Positions 46,292 to 56,034 of a stretch of DNA of 64,000 bases are shown here, piece after piece. Position 1 is the stretch's first letter. Each line of letters begins with the position of its first letter. The position numbers and the translations under genes were made by a program. Source of the DNA: Azoarcus sp. Aa7 (GTDB lineage Bacteria; Pseudomonadota; Gammaproteobacteria; Burkholderiales; Rhodocyclaceae); the NCBI RefSeq assembly GCF_014822185.1, contig NZ_QVLR01000009.1:124001-188000 (forward strand). Reading direction: 5' to 3'. The notes beneath the pieces were generated by a model, which was given only the letters and a program-made list of their open reading frames with translations, made no database searches and was not told the DNA's origin.

Positions 46292-46379
46292 TGGCGGAGG
46301 CGGTGAGATTCGAACTCACGAACGGTTGCCCGTTGCCGGTTTTCAAGACCGGTGCAATCGACCACTCTGCCACACCTCC
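46292..46379 (-). tRNA. tRNA-Ser (anticodon UGA)
   Basis: On the minus strand it starts GGAGGTGTGGCAGAGTGG and ends with encoded CCA. The anticodon loop CTTGAAA gives anticodon UGA, and a long variable arm marks it as class II (Ser). Acceptor strands GGAGGTG and CGCCTCC pair. It is a separate gene from the GCU isoacceptor at 12.5 kb and carries no element. Confidence 0.96.
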
Positions 46380-46414
46380 GGAAGCGGCGGAGTATATCAC
46401 CCCGCCTTCGCATG

Positions 46415-47716
46415 TCAGCCCCGCTCGAACAGCGCGATCGACTCGACGTGCGAGGTCTGCGGGAACATGTTCGCGATCCCCGCGCCACGCAGCACATAGC
46501 CCTTTTCGCGCACCAGTACCGCCGCGTCGCGCGCGAGCGTCGCCGGGTTGCACGACACATACACGATGCGCGGCGGCATCTGCTGTTCGCTCAGCGCCTT
46601 GACCACCGCGATCGCCCCCTCGCGCGGCGGATCGATCAGCAGCTTGTCGAACCGGCCGAGCGCGGCGAGGCTGTCCTCGGTGGCCTCGAAGAGATTCGCC
46701 GCGTAGAACTCGGTCCGTTCCGCCAGGCCGTTGCGCCGCGCATTCTTCAGAGCCCGCGCGACCAGCGTGTCACTGCCCTCGACCCCGATCACATGCGCCC
46801 CGCGGCGCGCGATCGGCAGGCTGAAATTCCCCAGACCGCAGAACAGATCGGCGATGCGCTCGCCCGGCTGCGGGTCAAGCAGTTGCATCGAGCGCCGGAT
46901 CAGCAGCCGGTTGATGTCGACGTTCACCTGCGTGAAGTCCGTCGGCAGGAAGTCCAGCGTCACATCGAACTCGGGCAGCGTATACGTGAGCCCCGGCCCC
47001 TTCTTCGGATGCAACGGCTTGGCCGTTTCCGGGCTGCCCGGCTGCTGCCACACCTGCACGCCATGCAAGTCGGCAAACGCCGCGAGACGCGCGATGTCCT
47101 GCGGCGTGAACGGCATCAGGTTGCGGAACACCAGCACCGTGACGTCCGCGCTCACCGCGATCTCGATCTGCGGCAGCCGGTCGGGAATCGACAGTCCCGC
47201 GACAAGCTCGTGCAGCTCGGGCAGCAACGCCGACACATGCGCAGGCAGCACCGCACAGCTCTGCATGTCGGCGATGTAGCTGCTACGACGCTCGTGAAAA
47301 CCGATCAGCACCCCGCCCTTCGACGGCACCATCCGCACGCCGATGCGCGCGCGGTAGCGATAGCCCCATGCCGGCCCGTGGATCGCCGGATACACCACTT
47401 CCGGCGTGACCTTGGCGATGTGCCACAGCGCATCCTCGAGCACGCGCTGCTTGGTCGCCGCCTGTGCCACCGAATCGAAATGCTGCATCGAGCAGCCACC
47501 GCACGTACCGTAATGCGGACAGGGCGGCGCCACCCGCTGCCCGCTGGGCCTGAGCACGCGCTCCAGTTCGGCCAGATCGTAGCTCGGCCTCTGGCGCACC
47601 ACGCGGTATTCGACCGTCTCGCCGGGCAACGCGCCATCGACGAACACCGCCTTGCCGTCCACGCGGGTGAAGCCGCGCCCTTCATGGTCCAGTGATTCGA
47701 TGACAGCAACAGGCAT
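46415..47716 (-). CDS. rlmD: 23S rRNA (uracil-1939-C5)-methyltransferase RlmD
   Basis: An iron-sulfur-cluster RNA methyltransferase of 433 residues. It has an N-terminal TRAM domain (ESLDHEGRGFTRVDGKAVFVDGALPGE), cluster cysteines in CPHYGTCGGCSMQHFD and MQSCAVLP, a SAM-binding site FCGLGNFSLPIA, DPPREG, and catalytic Cys in YVSCNPATLARD. Start ATG 47716 (MPVAVIES) is chosen over 47731 by homology of the TRAM start. It lies between tRNA-Ser(UGA) and a divergent unknown gene. Confidence 0.94.
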   Translation of the reverse strand: MPVAVIESLDHEGRGFTRVDGKAVFVDGALPGETVEYRVVRQRPSYDLAELERVLRPSGQRVAPPCPHYGTCGGCSMQHFDSVAQAATKQRVLEDALWHIAKVTPEVVYPAIHGPAWGYRYRARIGVRMVPSKGGVLIGFHERRSSYIADMQSCAVLPAHVSALLPELHELVAGLSIPDRLPQIEIAVSADVTVLVFRNLMPFTPQDIARLAAFADLHGVQVWQQPGSPETAKPLHPKKGPGLTYTLPEFDVTLDFLPTDFTQVNVDINRLLIRRSMQLLDPQPGERIADLFCGLGNFSLPIARRGAHVIGVEGSDTLVARALKNARRNGLAERTEFYAANLFEATEDSLAALGRFDKLLIDPPREGAIAVVKALSEQQMPPRIVYVSCNPATLARDAAVLVREKGYVLRGAGIANMFPQTSHVESIALFERG

Positions 47717-47778
47717 CAAGCGTCCGCCCAAAAGAGCGCGATTTTACCTACTCGCAGAGTGCTTTACCCGTCGGGTTC

Positions 47779-47784
47779 TATAAT
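47779..47784 (+). promoter_or_regulatory. -10 element upstream of the 47.9-kb unknown gene
   Basis: A perfect TATAAT lies 75 bp before the gene start in the divergent gap with rlmD; the -35 is not clear. Confidence 0.35.
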
Positions 47785-47859
47785 TGCCGCGATCGGGCGA
47801 CAAACAGGCGGTCGCATCCGGCCTCCGCCCCCGCCCGCCCCACCGTGCACGCACTGACC

Positions 47860-48348
47860 ATGGATACTCCACGCGAACAGACTTTCGACACCTACGGCGA
47901 ATACCGCGCAGCCCTCATCGGCGCCTTGGAGAACGCGCAGCAAACGGTGATCGTCTTCGATCCCGATCTGCGCGAATGCGGCCTGGAGAGCCGGCAAGGC
48001 ATCGCGCAGCTGGAACGCCTGTGCTCGCAGAGCACGCGCCGCGACGCCCTGCGCATCCTGCTGCACTCCACCACCTGGCTGCAACAGGACTGCCCCCGCC
48101 TCACGCGCCTGCTCAGCCACTATGCGCACTGCGCCAGTGTCCGCACCGCCGATGCGGGGGCCCGCATCTGGAGCCAGCCCTTCCTGATCGCAGACGACCG
48201 CCACCTCGTAACCCGCTTCCACCAGGACCTGCCGCGCGGAAAGAGCAGCGCCGAGGTAGCGGGCTCACTGGCGCACCTCGCTACGCAATTCGAAACATTC
48301 TGGATGAATGGCGAGGCGAGTTCAGTCGGCACGCCACTTGACATTTGA
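47860..48348 (+). CDS. Unknown protein, 162 aa, PLD-like fold possible
   Basis: A cytoplasmic 162-residue protein (MDTPREQTFDTYGEYRAALIGALENAQQTVIVFDPDL...). The pattern (TVIVFDPDLRECGL; LRILLHSTTWLQQ; FLIADDRHLVTRF) resembles a phospholipase-D-type fold without the HKD catalytic motif. It is recognisable as a conserved betaproteobacterial protein, sometimes fused to acetyltransferases, but no function is established. A GTG at 47845 would add five residues; the ATG is listed. It stands alone. Confidence 0.6.
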   Translation: MDTPREQTFDTYGEYRAALIGALENAQQTVIVFDPDLRECGLESRQGIAQLERLCSQSTRRDALRILLHSTTWLQQDCPRLTRLLSHYAHCASVRTADAGARIWSQPFLIADDRHLVTRFHQDLPRGKSSAEVAGSLAHLATQFETFWMNGEASSVGTPLDI

Positions 48349-48386
48349 CCTATCGTTTTTCCTTATTGCATTGCACCAACAAACTA

Positions 48387-48414
48387 TTGGCACACCTGAA
48401 TCACATGCTAGAAT
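48387..48414 (+). promoter_or_regulatory. Promoter of the Ala/Pro-rich lipoprotein gene
   Basis: TTGGCA (48387-48392) and TAGAAT (48409-48414), 16 bp apart, in a gap that is AT-richer than its surroundings, 88 bp before the lipoprotein start. Confidence 0.55.
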
Positions 48415-48502
48415 TTCCTGAGGTTCACCGGACGGGAGGCTGTTTGCATCCGCCCGGCTGGAACTGATCATCCATCTAGCCCCAAAAGAAAGGACATCGA
48501 AC

Positions 48503-48748
48503 ATGAAACAGTCGCTCCTCGTTGCTTCCCTGCTCGCCCTCGCCCTCGCCGCCTGCGGCAAGCCGGCCGAAGCTCCGAAGGCTGAAGCCCCCGCCGCCGC
48601 TCCGGCTGCGCCGGCTGCTGCTCCGGCCGCCCCGGAAGCCGCGCCGGCTGCTGCTCCTGCTGCTGCCCCGGCTCAGGAAGCCGCCCCGGCTGCCGCTGCT
48701 CCGGCCGCTGCCCCCGCCGAAGCTCCGAAGGACGGCGCGCAGAAGTAA
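48503..48748 (+). CDS. Ala/Pro-rich low-complexity lipoprotein
   Basis: An 81-residue lipoprotein: signal peptide with lipobox LAAC (Cys 18), then a mature part made almost entirely of Ala, Pro, Glu and Lys (repeats such as APAAAPAAPEAAPA). The DNA shows matching imperfect GCTCCGGCC-type repeats. AAAGGAC lies before the ATG, with a promoter at 48387 and a strong terminator at 48773, so it is a one-gene unit. It may act as a flexible envelope spacer; no specific role can be assigned. Confidence 0.75.
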   Translation: MKQSLLVASLLALALAACGKPAEAPKAEAPAAAPAAPAAAPAAPEAAPAAAPAAAPAQEAAPAAAAPAAAPAEAPKDGAQK

Positions 48749-48772
48749 TTTCGCTCTCGCAGCGACGCAAAA

Positions 48773-48799
48773 AAGCCGGCTCTCGAGCCGGCTTTTTTT
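48773..48799 (+). terminator. Rho-independent terminator of the lipoprotein gene
   Basis: AAGCCGGCTC and GAGCCGGCTT form a 10-bp stem flanked by A and T runs, 25 bp after the lipoprotein stop; it could also work on the other strand. Confidence 0.9.
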
Positions 48800-48917
48800 G
48801 TTGTCCGTCGCAGTCGCAGTCTTCACTGCCGCCGCGGTCAGGCCACGCAGCCACCTGGCCGCGTAAATCGCAGCGCGGCCTGCGGACCTGTCGGCCCCGC
48901 AAGCCGCGCCCGGCTCC

Positions 48918-50057
48918 TCAGCGCAACTGCTCCTGCAGCAACCCCAGGATCTTGCGCGCGGTTTCGGACGAATCCTCACCCCCCTCGCGGGTCATCACGC
49001 TGACCACCGATTTCTCGCCCTCACCGCGGACACGCAGGCGGTATTCGCCACCCTTCTGCACCACCTGCTCGCTGCTGCGCCAGAAAGCGAGCTTGGACAG
49101 GATGCCCTCGGACTTCTTCGTCTGCACATCCGCATCCGGATCCACGTAACGGACAAAGAAAAGCCCCTTCGAGCGGTCACGATCCTCGACCGTGAAGCCG
49201 ATGCGGTCCAGCGCGAGGCCCACGCGACGCCACGCCCGGTCGAAGGACTCGTCGATCGCCAGCGCCACGCTTCCACCGTTTGCCCCCTTGAGGGCGGCAC
49301 GCTCGGCCGCCGGCGCCGCCGCGACGATTGCCGCCGCGCGCTCTTCCGCCGCGCCGAGCCGGACCATCAGGCGACGCAGCATTTCCGCTTCGAGCTCGGG
49401 ATCGGCCGGGCGCGGCTGCCACACGGTCGTGTCCTTGGCCTCGTTGGGATAGATTTCCATCATGCCGCGATGGCTGATGTAGATCTCGACGGTATCGGGA
49501 TCCTTGCCCGCCTCCAGTCGCGTACGGAACTTGTCGCGTACCGGTGTCGAGAACACGCCGTCGAGCACCTTGCCCAGCGCGGAGCGGATAAAGTCCTGCG
49601 GGATCTTCGCGCGATCCTCGGCCCAGTCCGTCTCCATCACGCCGACTTCAGGACGCTCGACGTTGAGGATGAAACCCGTTTCGAGCCAGAAGTCCTTGAC
49701 CTTGGGCCACATGGTCTCCGCCGAGCCCTGGACCACCAGCCAGCGCTGGCTGCCTGCGCGCTCGACGCGCATGCTCTCGACCTTCGGCAGCACCTGCTGC
49801 TGGCTTGCAGCCGGTTGGGGCTGTGCGCGGTCGGTCGCATAAGCCGAATAGGTCGCCACGCCCTTGGGCGAGACATCCGGCACCACATAACGGTCATCGC
49901 GCGTCGGCGCCGTAAGGTCCGGCGGGATCTCCAGCGACGGCAGCTGCCGTGCGCTCTTGTAATCGATCTTCTTGGATTCGACGAGGGAGCCGGAACAACC
50001 CGACAGGGCGATGGCCGCGCCGAGCAGCGAGGCCGCAGTACGCAAGGTACGATTCAT
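48918..50057 (-). CDS. bamC: Outer membrane assembly lipoprotein BamC
   Basis: BamC is a lipoprotein of the BAM complex that inserts outer-membrane proteins. The 379-residue protein has a signal peptide with lipobox LSGC, the conserved unstructured N-terminal segment (KKIDYKSARQLPSLEIPPDLTAP, residues ~29-51) that binds BamD, and two helix-grip domains. It follows dapA by 24 bp, the same dapA-bamC order as in E. coli. Confidence 0.93.
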   Translation of the reverse strand: MNRTLRTAASLLGAAIALSGCSGSLVESKKIDYKSARQLPSLEIPPDLTAPTRDDRYVVPDVSPKGVATYSAYATDRAQPQPAASQQQVLPKVESMRVERAGSQRWLVVQGSAETMWPKVKDFWLETGFILNVERPEVGVMETDWAEDRAKIPQDFIRSALGKVLDGVFSTPVRDKFRTRLEAGKDPDTVEIYISHRGMMEIYPNEAKDTTVWQPRPADPELEAEMLRRLMVRLGAAEERAAAIVAAAPAAERAALKGANGGSVALAIDESFDRAWRRVGLALDRIGFTVEDRDRSKGLFFVRYVDPDADVQTKKSEGILSKLAFWRSSEQVVQKGGEYRLRVRGEGEKSVVSVMTREGGEDSSETARKILGLLQEQLR

Positions 50058-50081
50058 GAGTTTCGGTAATTCCAGGAAAAA

Positions 50082-50960
50082 TCAGACGTTCACGCTGGCA
50101 CGACGCATTGCCGCACGTACCCGCTCGTGCAAGCCCTCGGACAGCGGGGTGAGCGGCAGGCGGATGCCGGACTTGATCAGGCCCATCTGCTCGACCGCCC
50201 ACTTCACCGGAATCGGGTTGGCCTCGCAGAACAGGTCGCGGTGCAGGCCGACAAGGCGTGCATTGATCTCGCGCGCCTTGATCGCGTCGCCGGCGATGGC
50301 TGCGGCGCACATCTCGTGCATCGCGCGCGGGGCGACGTTGGCCGTCACCGAGATCGCGCCATGACCACCCAACAGCATGAAGGCCATGCCGGTCATGTCG
50401 TCGCCGGTATACAGCGCAAATCCCTTGGGTGCGCGCTCGATCAGGTCGCACGCCCGGTCGATGCTGCCCGTGGCGTCCTTGATGCCGACGATGTTGGGAA
50501 TCTGCGCCAGCCGCAGCGCAGTGTCGTTGGACAGGTCGGCCACCGTGCGCCCCGGCACGTTGTACAGGATCAGCGGCAGTTCGACCGCCTCGGCGATCGA
50601 GCGATAGTGGCGGTACAGCCCTTCCTGCGTGGGCTTGTTGTAGTACGGCACCACCGACAGGTGCGCCACGGCGCCCGCCTTCTGCGCGAAGCGCGCGAGT
50701 TCGATGGCCTCGGCCGTCGAATTGGCGCCGGTGCCGGCGATCACGGGGATACGTCCCGCCGCGTGTTCGACCGCGACGCGGATCAGCTCGCAGTGTTCTT
50801 CGACGGTCACCGTGGGCGACTCGCCGGTCGTTCCGACGATGACGATACCGTCGGTGCCCTCGGCAACATGGAAGTCGATCAGGGCGCGCAGGCGCGGAAT
50901 GTCCAGGCTGCCATCTTCGTTCATCGGGGTGACGATGGCGACAATCGATCCGGTAATCAT
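50082..50960 (-). CDS. dapA: 4-hydroxy-tetrahydrodipicolinate synthase
   Basis: DapA condenses pyruvate with aspartate semialdehyde in the lysine/diaminopimelate branch downstream of LysC. The 292-residue TIM-barrel protein has GTTGESPTV (substrate threonines), [10 protein letters not shown] with the catalytic Tyr, and [13 protein letters not shown] with the Schiff-base Lys. The start at 50960 gives [13 protein letters not shown], the expected N-terminus. It is upstream of and probably co-transcribed with bamC. Confidence 0.96.
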   Translation of the reverse strand: MITGSIVAIVTPMNEDGSLDIPRLRALIDFHVAEGTDGIVIVGTTGESPTVTVEEHCELIRVAVEHAAGRIPVIAGTGANSTAEAIELARFAQKAGAVAHLSVVPYYNKPTQEGLYRHYRSIAEAVELPLILYNVPGRTVADLSNDTALRLAQIPNIVGIKDATGSIDRACDLIERAPKGFALYTGDDMTGMAFMLLGGHGAISVTANVAPRAMHEMCAAAIAGDAIKAREINARLVGLHRDLFCEANPIPVKWAVEQMGLIKSGIRLPLTPLSEGLHERVRAAMRRASVNV

Positions 50961-51093
50961 GGAAGCGGCCGAAAATTAAAAGAATCGATTCTACCTGATC
51001 GACGCCGGACGGCCAGTGGCTTGCTCGCAGGGCTGGCCCGCGGATCCGGCTCGCGCCCGCACGACCCGGCACGGGTGCCCCACAGCCCGGCGC

Positions 51094-52020
51094 TCAAAGG
51101 TCGGCAAGCGCCTTGACGTGCGCCACGACCGAGCGCGCCAGCGATGACAGCGAATAGCCGCCCTCGAGGATCGACACGATGTTCTTGTGCCCGCATTCCT
51201 CGGCCACGGCCTTGATCTGCTGGGTGACCCACACGTAGTCCGACTCCACCAGCCCGACCGAGCCCATGTCGTCCTCGTAATGCGCATCGAAACCGGCCGA
51301 TATGAAGACCATCTGCGGCTTGTGCTCCCTCAGCGCAGGCACCCAGCGCTCGGCGACGATGGTACGGAAGGCATCGCCGCGCGTCCCCGCGGGCACGGGC
51401 ACGTTGACCATGTTCGGCGCCGTGCAGTCCGCACCGCTGTACGGATAGAAAGGATGCTGGAAGATGCTCACCATGAGCACCCGCGGGTCGTCGCGAAAGG
51501 CGTCTTCCGTTCCGTTGCCGTGATGCACGTCGAAATCGACGATCGCCACGCGCTCCAGCCCGTGCGCCTCCAGCGCATGGCGCGCGGCGATGGCCACGTT
51601 GTTCAGGAAGCAGAAACCCATCGCCTTGCCGCGCTCGGCGTGATGGCCCGGCGGGCGCACCGCACAGAACGCATTCTCGATTTCGCCCTTGAGCACCAGA
51701 TCCGTCGCCAGAATGCCGGCGCCGGCCGAGCGCAACGCCGCCTTCATCGTTCCCGGACTCATCGCGGTATCGGGGTCGAGATGGCGGATGCCGTGATCGG
51801 GCACGCTGGCGTTGAGCTCCGCGAGATAGTTCGCCGGATGCACCCGGACGATCTGCTCCTCCGTCGCCAGCGGCGCGTCATAGAACGAAAGGTACATGTC
51901 GAGACCGGCGGCGATCAGCCGATCATTGATGGCCGCCAGCCGATCCGGACATTCCGGATGGAAGGTTCCCATGTCGTGCAGCCAGCAATCGCGGTGCGTG
52001 ATGAACGCAGTCGTCGTCAT
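51094..52020 (-). CDS. Histone-deacetylase-family zinc amidohydrolase
   Basis: A 308-residue HDAC/acetoin-utilisation/polyamine-deacetylase family protein. The active-site His pair is in RPPGHHAERGKAMGFCFLNN, the zinc ligands include Asp and His in VDFDVHHGNGTED and a second Asp in ISAGFDAHYEDDMG, and Tyr is in EGGYSLSSLA. All are present. The substrate (acetylated polyamine, amino-acid derivative or protein) cannot be inferred. Start ATG 52020 (MTTTAFITHRDC) is the family-like start. Confidence 0.88.
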   Translation of the reverse strand: MTTTAFITHRDCWLHDMGTFHPECPDRLAAINDRLIAAGLDMYLSFYDAPLATEEQIVRVHPANYLAELNASVPDHGIRHLDPDTAMSPGTMKAALRSAGAGILATDLVLKGEIENAFCAVRPPGHHAERGKAMGFCFLNNVAIAARHALEAHGLERVAIVDFDVHHGNGTEDAFRDDPRVLMVSIFQHPFYPYSGADCTAPNMVNVPVPAGTRGDAFRTIVAERWVPALREHKPQMVFISAGFDAHYEDDMGSVGLVESDYVWVTQQIKAVAEECGHKNIVSILEGGYSLSSLARSVVAHVKALADL

Positions 52021-52155
52021 ACCCCCCCTCTCTCGCGTGCGGGCCAAGCTTCCCGCATCCCGGCCTTGGAATCGGCGCGTCCTTGAAGGGCGCGTCCTGT
52101 CGGTCTTTGCTCTATTATCACCGCTTCCCGGTGAATTTCACAGAGCGTCCGCGCC

Positions 52156-53073
52156 ATGCCCCATCGTTACGCAATTCGCGTTCTTGAAGCCGCCAACTGC
52201 ATCATCCTCGGCAAGGACCGCGAATTGCGGCTCGCACTCGCCTGCCTCATCGCGCGCGGGCACCTGCTGATCGAGGACCTCCCCGGCGTGGGCAAGACCA
52301 CGCTCGCGCACGTCATCGCACGCCTCATCGGTCTGCACTTCCAGCGCATCCAGTTCACGAGCGACCTTCTCCCCGCCGACATCGTCGGCGTGTCGATATT
52401 CGACCGCGACACAGGCAGCTTCCGCTTCCACCCCGGCCCCATCTTCAGCCAGCTCATCCTCGCCGACGAGATCAACCGCGCCACGCCGAAGACACAGAGC
52501 GCGCTGCTGGAAGCCATGGAAGAGCGCCAGGTCACGGCGGACAGCGAGACGCACCCGCTGCCCGAGCCGTTCTTCGTCATCGCGACGCAGAACCCGTCTC
52601 ACCAGATCGGCACCTTCCCCCTGCCCGAGAGCCAGCTCGACCGATTCCTGCTGCGCATCCGCCTCGGCTATCCCGACCGCAGCGCCGAACGGGCACTGCT
52701 GATGGGCGAGGACAGGCGCGAACTCCTCGAACGCCAGCGTGCGGTGATCCAGCCCGACGATCTGCTCGCGATGCAGCAGGCCGCGCACGCAATCACCGTA
52801 TCCGAGCGCCTCGTCGACTACGTCCAGGCGCTCCTCGCCAGCACCCGCCACAGCCCCGAGCTCGCGGCCGGCCTCAGCCCGCGCGCCGGCCTGGGCCTGA
52901 TCGCCGCGGCTCGCGCCTGGGCCCTCATCGACGGACGCGACCACGTCCTGCCCGAAGACATCCAGACCGTATTCCCGCACGTCGCAGCCCATCGCCTGCA
53001 TACCGCAGGCGATGGGCGCAGCGTCACACCCGAGGCACTCAGCCAGCTCGTCCGCGACGTACCCGTCGTCTGA
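52156..53073 (+). CDS. MoxR-type AAA+ ATPase
   Basis: A 305-residue MoxR ATPase, a chaperone-like AAA+ protein. Walker A is LPGVGKTTLAHV (residues ~43-52), Walker B is LILADEINRATPK (~98-110), the sensor segment is FFVIATQNPSHQIGTFPLPESQLDRF, and a C-terminal lid domain follows. It overlaps the DUF58 gene by one base and begins a conserved MoxR-DUF58-TgpA operon. Confidence 0.93.
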   Translation: MPHRYAIRVLEAANCIILGKDRELRLALACLIARGHLLIEDLPGVGKTTLAHVIARLIGLHFQRIQFTSDLLPADIVGVSIFDRDTGSFRFHPGPIFSQLILADEINRATPKTQSALLEAMEERQVTADSETHPLPEPFFVIATQNPSHQIGTFPLPESQLDRFLLRIRLGYPDRSAERALLMGEDRRELLERQRAVIQPDDLLAMQQAAHAITVSERLVDYVQALLASTRHSPELAAGLSPRAGLGLIAAARAWALIDGRDHVLPEDIQTVFPHVAAHRLHTAGDGRSVTPEALSQLVRDVPVV

Positions 53074-54092
53074 TGCCGGCTCGCCCCGACGCTTCACGTC
53101 GCCACTTCATCGCTTCGCGTCGCCATCTCACCGCCCTGCGTCGACACCTCGATCGCTGGCTGTTTCGGGTCGGACCGCCTGAACCGTCCCCGATCGTGCT
53201 CGGCCAGCGGCGTATCTTCGTGCTACCCACACCCGCGGGCCTCGCCTTCGCGACCGCGCTCCTGGTCATGCTGATCGCATCGATCAACTACAACCTGAGC
53301 CTCGGTTATGCGCTGGTATTCCTCCTCGGCGGCGTGTCTGTTGCCAGCATCGTGCACGCCTTCCGCAACCTGCTGCACCTGTCATTCTCACCGGGACGCG
53401 CCGAGCCGGTCTTTGCCGGCGAACGTGCCAGTTTCCACATCGTCGTAGCCAACCACAGGCCTGCACGGCGACCTGCGCTGCGTCTCACGGCACACGGAGC
53501 GGTCGTGCCGTTCGAGATCGGCGCCTGGGACGGCGCCGACGTGATCGTTCCGGCCGTGACCGCAGGACGCGGCTGGATGACGCTCGGCCGCGTACGCATC
53601 GAAACGACCTATCCTCTCGGCTTGATTCGCGCCTGGAGCATCCTGGTCCCCGATCAGCGCTGCCTCGTGTATCCCGCCCCCGAACCGACACCCCCGCCGC
53701 TGCCCGAAGGCGCATCCCGCAGCCTCGGGCGGCAGACCGGATCGGCCGGCGACGACGATTTTGCCGGCCTGCGCCGGCATCAACCGGCGGACTCTCCGCG
53801 CCACGTCGCATGGAAGACGCTCGCCCGCGGCGGCCCCATGCTTACCAAACAGTTCAGCGGCATGGATGGCGGGGAGATCCATCTCGACTGGAACACCCTG
53901 CCGGCGGAGCTCGGCACCGAGGCCCGACTATCGCGCATGACGGCATGGATCGTGGCCGCCGGGCAGCAGGGTCTCGCCTTCTCGCTCGCCCTGCCCGGCG
54001 CAAGAATCGCGACCGGGCGCGGATCCGAGCACAGCGCGAACTGCCTGCGGCGTCTTGCCCTGTTCGGAACGGACGTCGCCGCCGATGCGTGA
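53073..54092 (+). CDS. DUF58 membrane protein
   Basis: A 339-residue protein with two or so N-terminal membrane segments (AFATALLVMLIASINYNLSL, YALVFLLGGVSVASIVHAF), an Ig-like beta part, and a C-terminal DUF58 segment (DFAGLRRHQPADSPRHVAWKTLARGGPMLTKQF), which includes the conserved RxYxxGDxxRxIxW-type core in variant form. It partners MoxR in many bacteria. The function of the pair is unclear. Confidence 0.9.
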   Translation: MPARPDASRRHFIASRRHLTALRRHLDRWLFRVGPPEPSPIVLGQRRIFVLPTPAGLAFATALLVMLIASINYNLSLGYALVFLLGGVSVASIVHAFRNLLHLSFSPGRAEPVFAGERASFHIVVANHRPARRPALRLTAHGAVVPFEIGAWDGADVIVPAVTAGRGWMTLGRVRIETTYPLGLIRAWSILVPDQRCLVYPAPEPTPPPLPEGASRSLGRQTGSAGDDDFAGLRRHQPADSPRHVAWKTLARGGPMLTKQFSGMDGGEIHLDWNTLPAELGTEARLSRMTAWIVAAGQQGLAFSLALPGARIATGRGSEHSANCLRRLALFGTDVAADA

Positions 54093-56034
54093 CACGCGCT
54101 CGCCCACTCCTGTGCAGTTCGGCTGGCTGCTCGCTGCCGTCACGGCGACGCTCGCACCTCACGCGATCGAACTCCCCTACTGGCTGATCGTCCTCTGCGC
54201 CAGCCTCATCGCCATCCGCAGCGCACTGCTGTTGCGGCGCGGGAAGCCGCCCCGCCAGCTCCTCATCCTGCTCGTTGCAGTCGCAGCGGGAATCGGGGTG
54301 CGGTTCGAATTCGGCCATTTCTTCGGCAAGGATCCGGGCGTCGCGCTGCTTGCCGTGCTGCTGTGCCTCAAGCTGCTCGAATCGCGCACCCCGCGCGACC
54401 TTCGCGCGGCCGTCCTGCTCGCCTACTTCCTGCAGCTCGGCCTGTTCTTCTACAACCAGACGCCGAGTATCGCCGCTCTCGCGCTCGCCGGAGCGCTGCT
54501 GACCACGACGACCCTGCAGAGTCTCGAGGATGCCGCCGCGCGGCCCGCTGCCCAGCTGCGCACCAGCGCGGTGCTCCTCGCGCAGGGCCTGCCCTTCATG
54601 CTGGTCCTGTTCGTGCTGTTCCCGCGCGTGCAGGGACCGTTGTGGGGTCTGCCGTCGGATGCGTACAGCGGCATGACCGGGCTCTCCGACACGATGACCC
54701 CCGGCTCGATCAGCCAGCTCGGCCTGTCCGATGCAATCGCCTTCCGCGCCGAGTTCAGCGGCGCTCCGCCCCCGCCGTCCCAGCGCTACTGGCGCGGCCC
54801 GGTGCTCACCCGCTACGACGGACGAAGCTGGCGACCGGGCTTCAGCACGATCGCCGCGGCGCCCCGTTACAAACCCTCGGGCCGCGCCTACGAGTACCGT
54901 CTCACGCTCGAAGCGCACAATCAGCCCTGGCTCCTCGCGCTCGATTTCCCGGCGGCGAGCATCCCGAAGACGCGCTATGCCGGCGACTTCCGGCTGCTCG
55001 CCGAACAGCCCGTGCGCATGCGCACACGCCTCGACCTGCGCTCGTATCCCGCAACCGCGGTGGGCAAGGACGAAGACGCCTTCGTGCTTGCCGAGGCGCG
55101 GCGGCTTCCGGCCGACTTCAATCCGCGCAGCAGAAGCCTGGCAAAGGCAATCACAGCCGGAGCTTCCGACCCCGCAGCGATCCTCGCTCGCACTCTCGAA
55201 CGCCTGCGCGGCATCGACCTGAGGTACACGCTCAGCCCGCCCCTCCTGGGCACCCATGCAGTCGACGAATTCCTGTTCGACACCCGGCAGGGGTTCTGCG
55301 AGCATTTCGCGTCGGCCTTCGTGTTCCTGATGCGCGCCGCGGGCGTTCCGGCCCGCGTCGTCACCGGCTATCAGGGCGGCGAGATCAATCCGGTCGACGG
55401 CAGCCTCGTCGTGCGGCAATCCGATGCCCACGCCTGGGCGGAAGTATGGCTCGCCGGGCGCGGCTGGGTTCGCGTCGACCCCACCGCGCTGTCGGCCCCG
55501 GCCCGCATCGAGTCCGGCCTGAGCGCTGCCCTGCAGGACTGGGACGCGCTCCCGCTGCTCCGGCGCCCCGGCATGGACTGGCTGCGCGACCTGCGGCACC
55601 GCTGGGACGCCCTGTCGAATACGTGGAACCAGTGGGTTCTTGGATACAATCCCGACCGGCAACGCGACCTGCTCGAACGGATCGGATTCCCGCAGCCCGA
55701 CTGGCGCACGCTGGCCATGCTCCTGGGCGTCTCCGCGACGGGCCTGATGCTGCTGCTCCTGGCGTGGGCCTTTGCGCAGCGCCGCCGACACGACCCGCTC
55801 GACGTCGCGTGGGCGCGCTTTTCCCGCAAGCTCGCCCGCCACGGCGCGGCCAGGCTTCCGTGGGAGGGACCGCTCGATTACGGCAGACGGCTGGCGATGA
55901 CCTTCCCGGAGAGCTCCGAACCGCTGCGCACGATCAGCGAAGACTACGCCCGGCTACGCTACGGCGCGGAGCCTGCCGACCCGCGCAGCGTGCGCTTGCT
56001 CGCCCGATCCATCCGGAGACTGAAGCTGAAATGA
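54085..56034 (+). CDS. TgpA-family transglutaminase-like membrane protein
   Basis: A 649-residue inner-membrane protein. About six membrane segments in the first ~180 residues are followed by a periplasmic transglutaminase-like domain with catalytic Cys (TRQGFCEHFASAFV), His (SDAHAWAEVW) and Asp (VRVDPTAL), then one more membrane segment (LAMLLGVSATGLMLLLLAWAF) and a cytoplasmic tail. It belongs to the TgpA family (DUF3488/DUF4129 architecture). ATG 54085 overlaps the DUF58 stop by 8 bp; an earlier in-frame ATG lies inside the DUF58 gene. Confidence 0.92.
   Translation: MRDTRSPTPVQFGWLLAAVTATLAPHAIELPYWLIVLCASLIAIRSALLLRRGKPPRQLLILLVAVAAGIGVRFEFGHFFGKDPGVALLAVLLCLKLLESRTPRDLRAAVLLAYFLQLGLFFYNQTPSIAALALAGALLTTTTLQSLEDAAARPAAQLRTSAVLLAQGLPFMLVLFVLFPRVQGPLWGLPSDAYSGMTGLSDTMTPGSISQLGLSDAIAFRAEFSGAPPPPSQRYWRGPVLTRYDGRSWRPGFSTIAAAPRYKPSGRAYEYRLTLEAHNQPWLLALDFPAASIPKTRYAGDFRLLAEQPVRMRTRLDLRSYPATAVGKDEDAFVLAEARRLPADFNPRSRSLAKAITAGASDPAAILARTLERLRGIDLRYTLSPPLLGTHAVDEFLFDTRQGFCEHFASAFVFLMRAAGVPARVVTGYQGGEINPVDGSLVVRQSDAHAWAEVWLAGRGWVRVDPTALSAPARIESGLSAALQDWDALPLLRRPGMDWLRDLRHRWDALSNTWNQWVLGYNPDRQRDLLERIGFPQPDWRTLAMLLGVSATGLMLLLLAWAFAQRRRHDPLDVAWARFSRKLARHGAARLPWEGPLDYGRRLAMTFPESSEPLRTISEDYARLRYGAEPADPRSVRLLARSIRRLKLK

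Noticed and set aside
48585-48720. Tandem DNA repeats as a possible minisatellite
   Set aside because: They are imperfect and fully explained by Ala/Pro codons of the lipoprotein.
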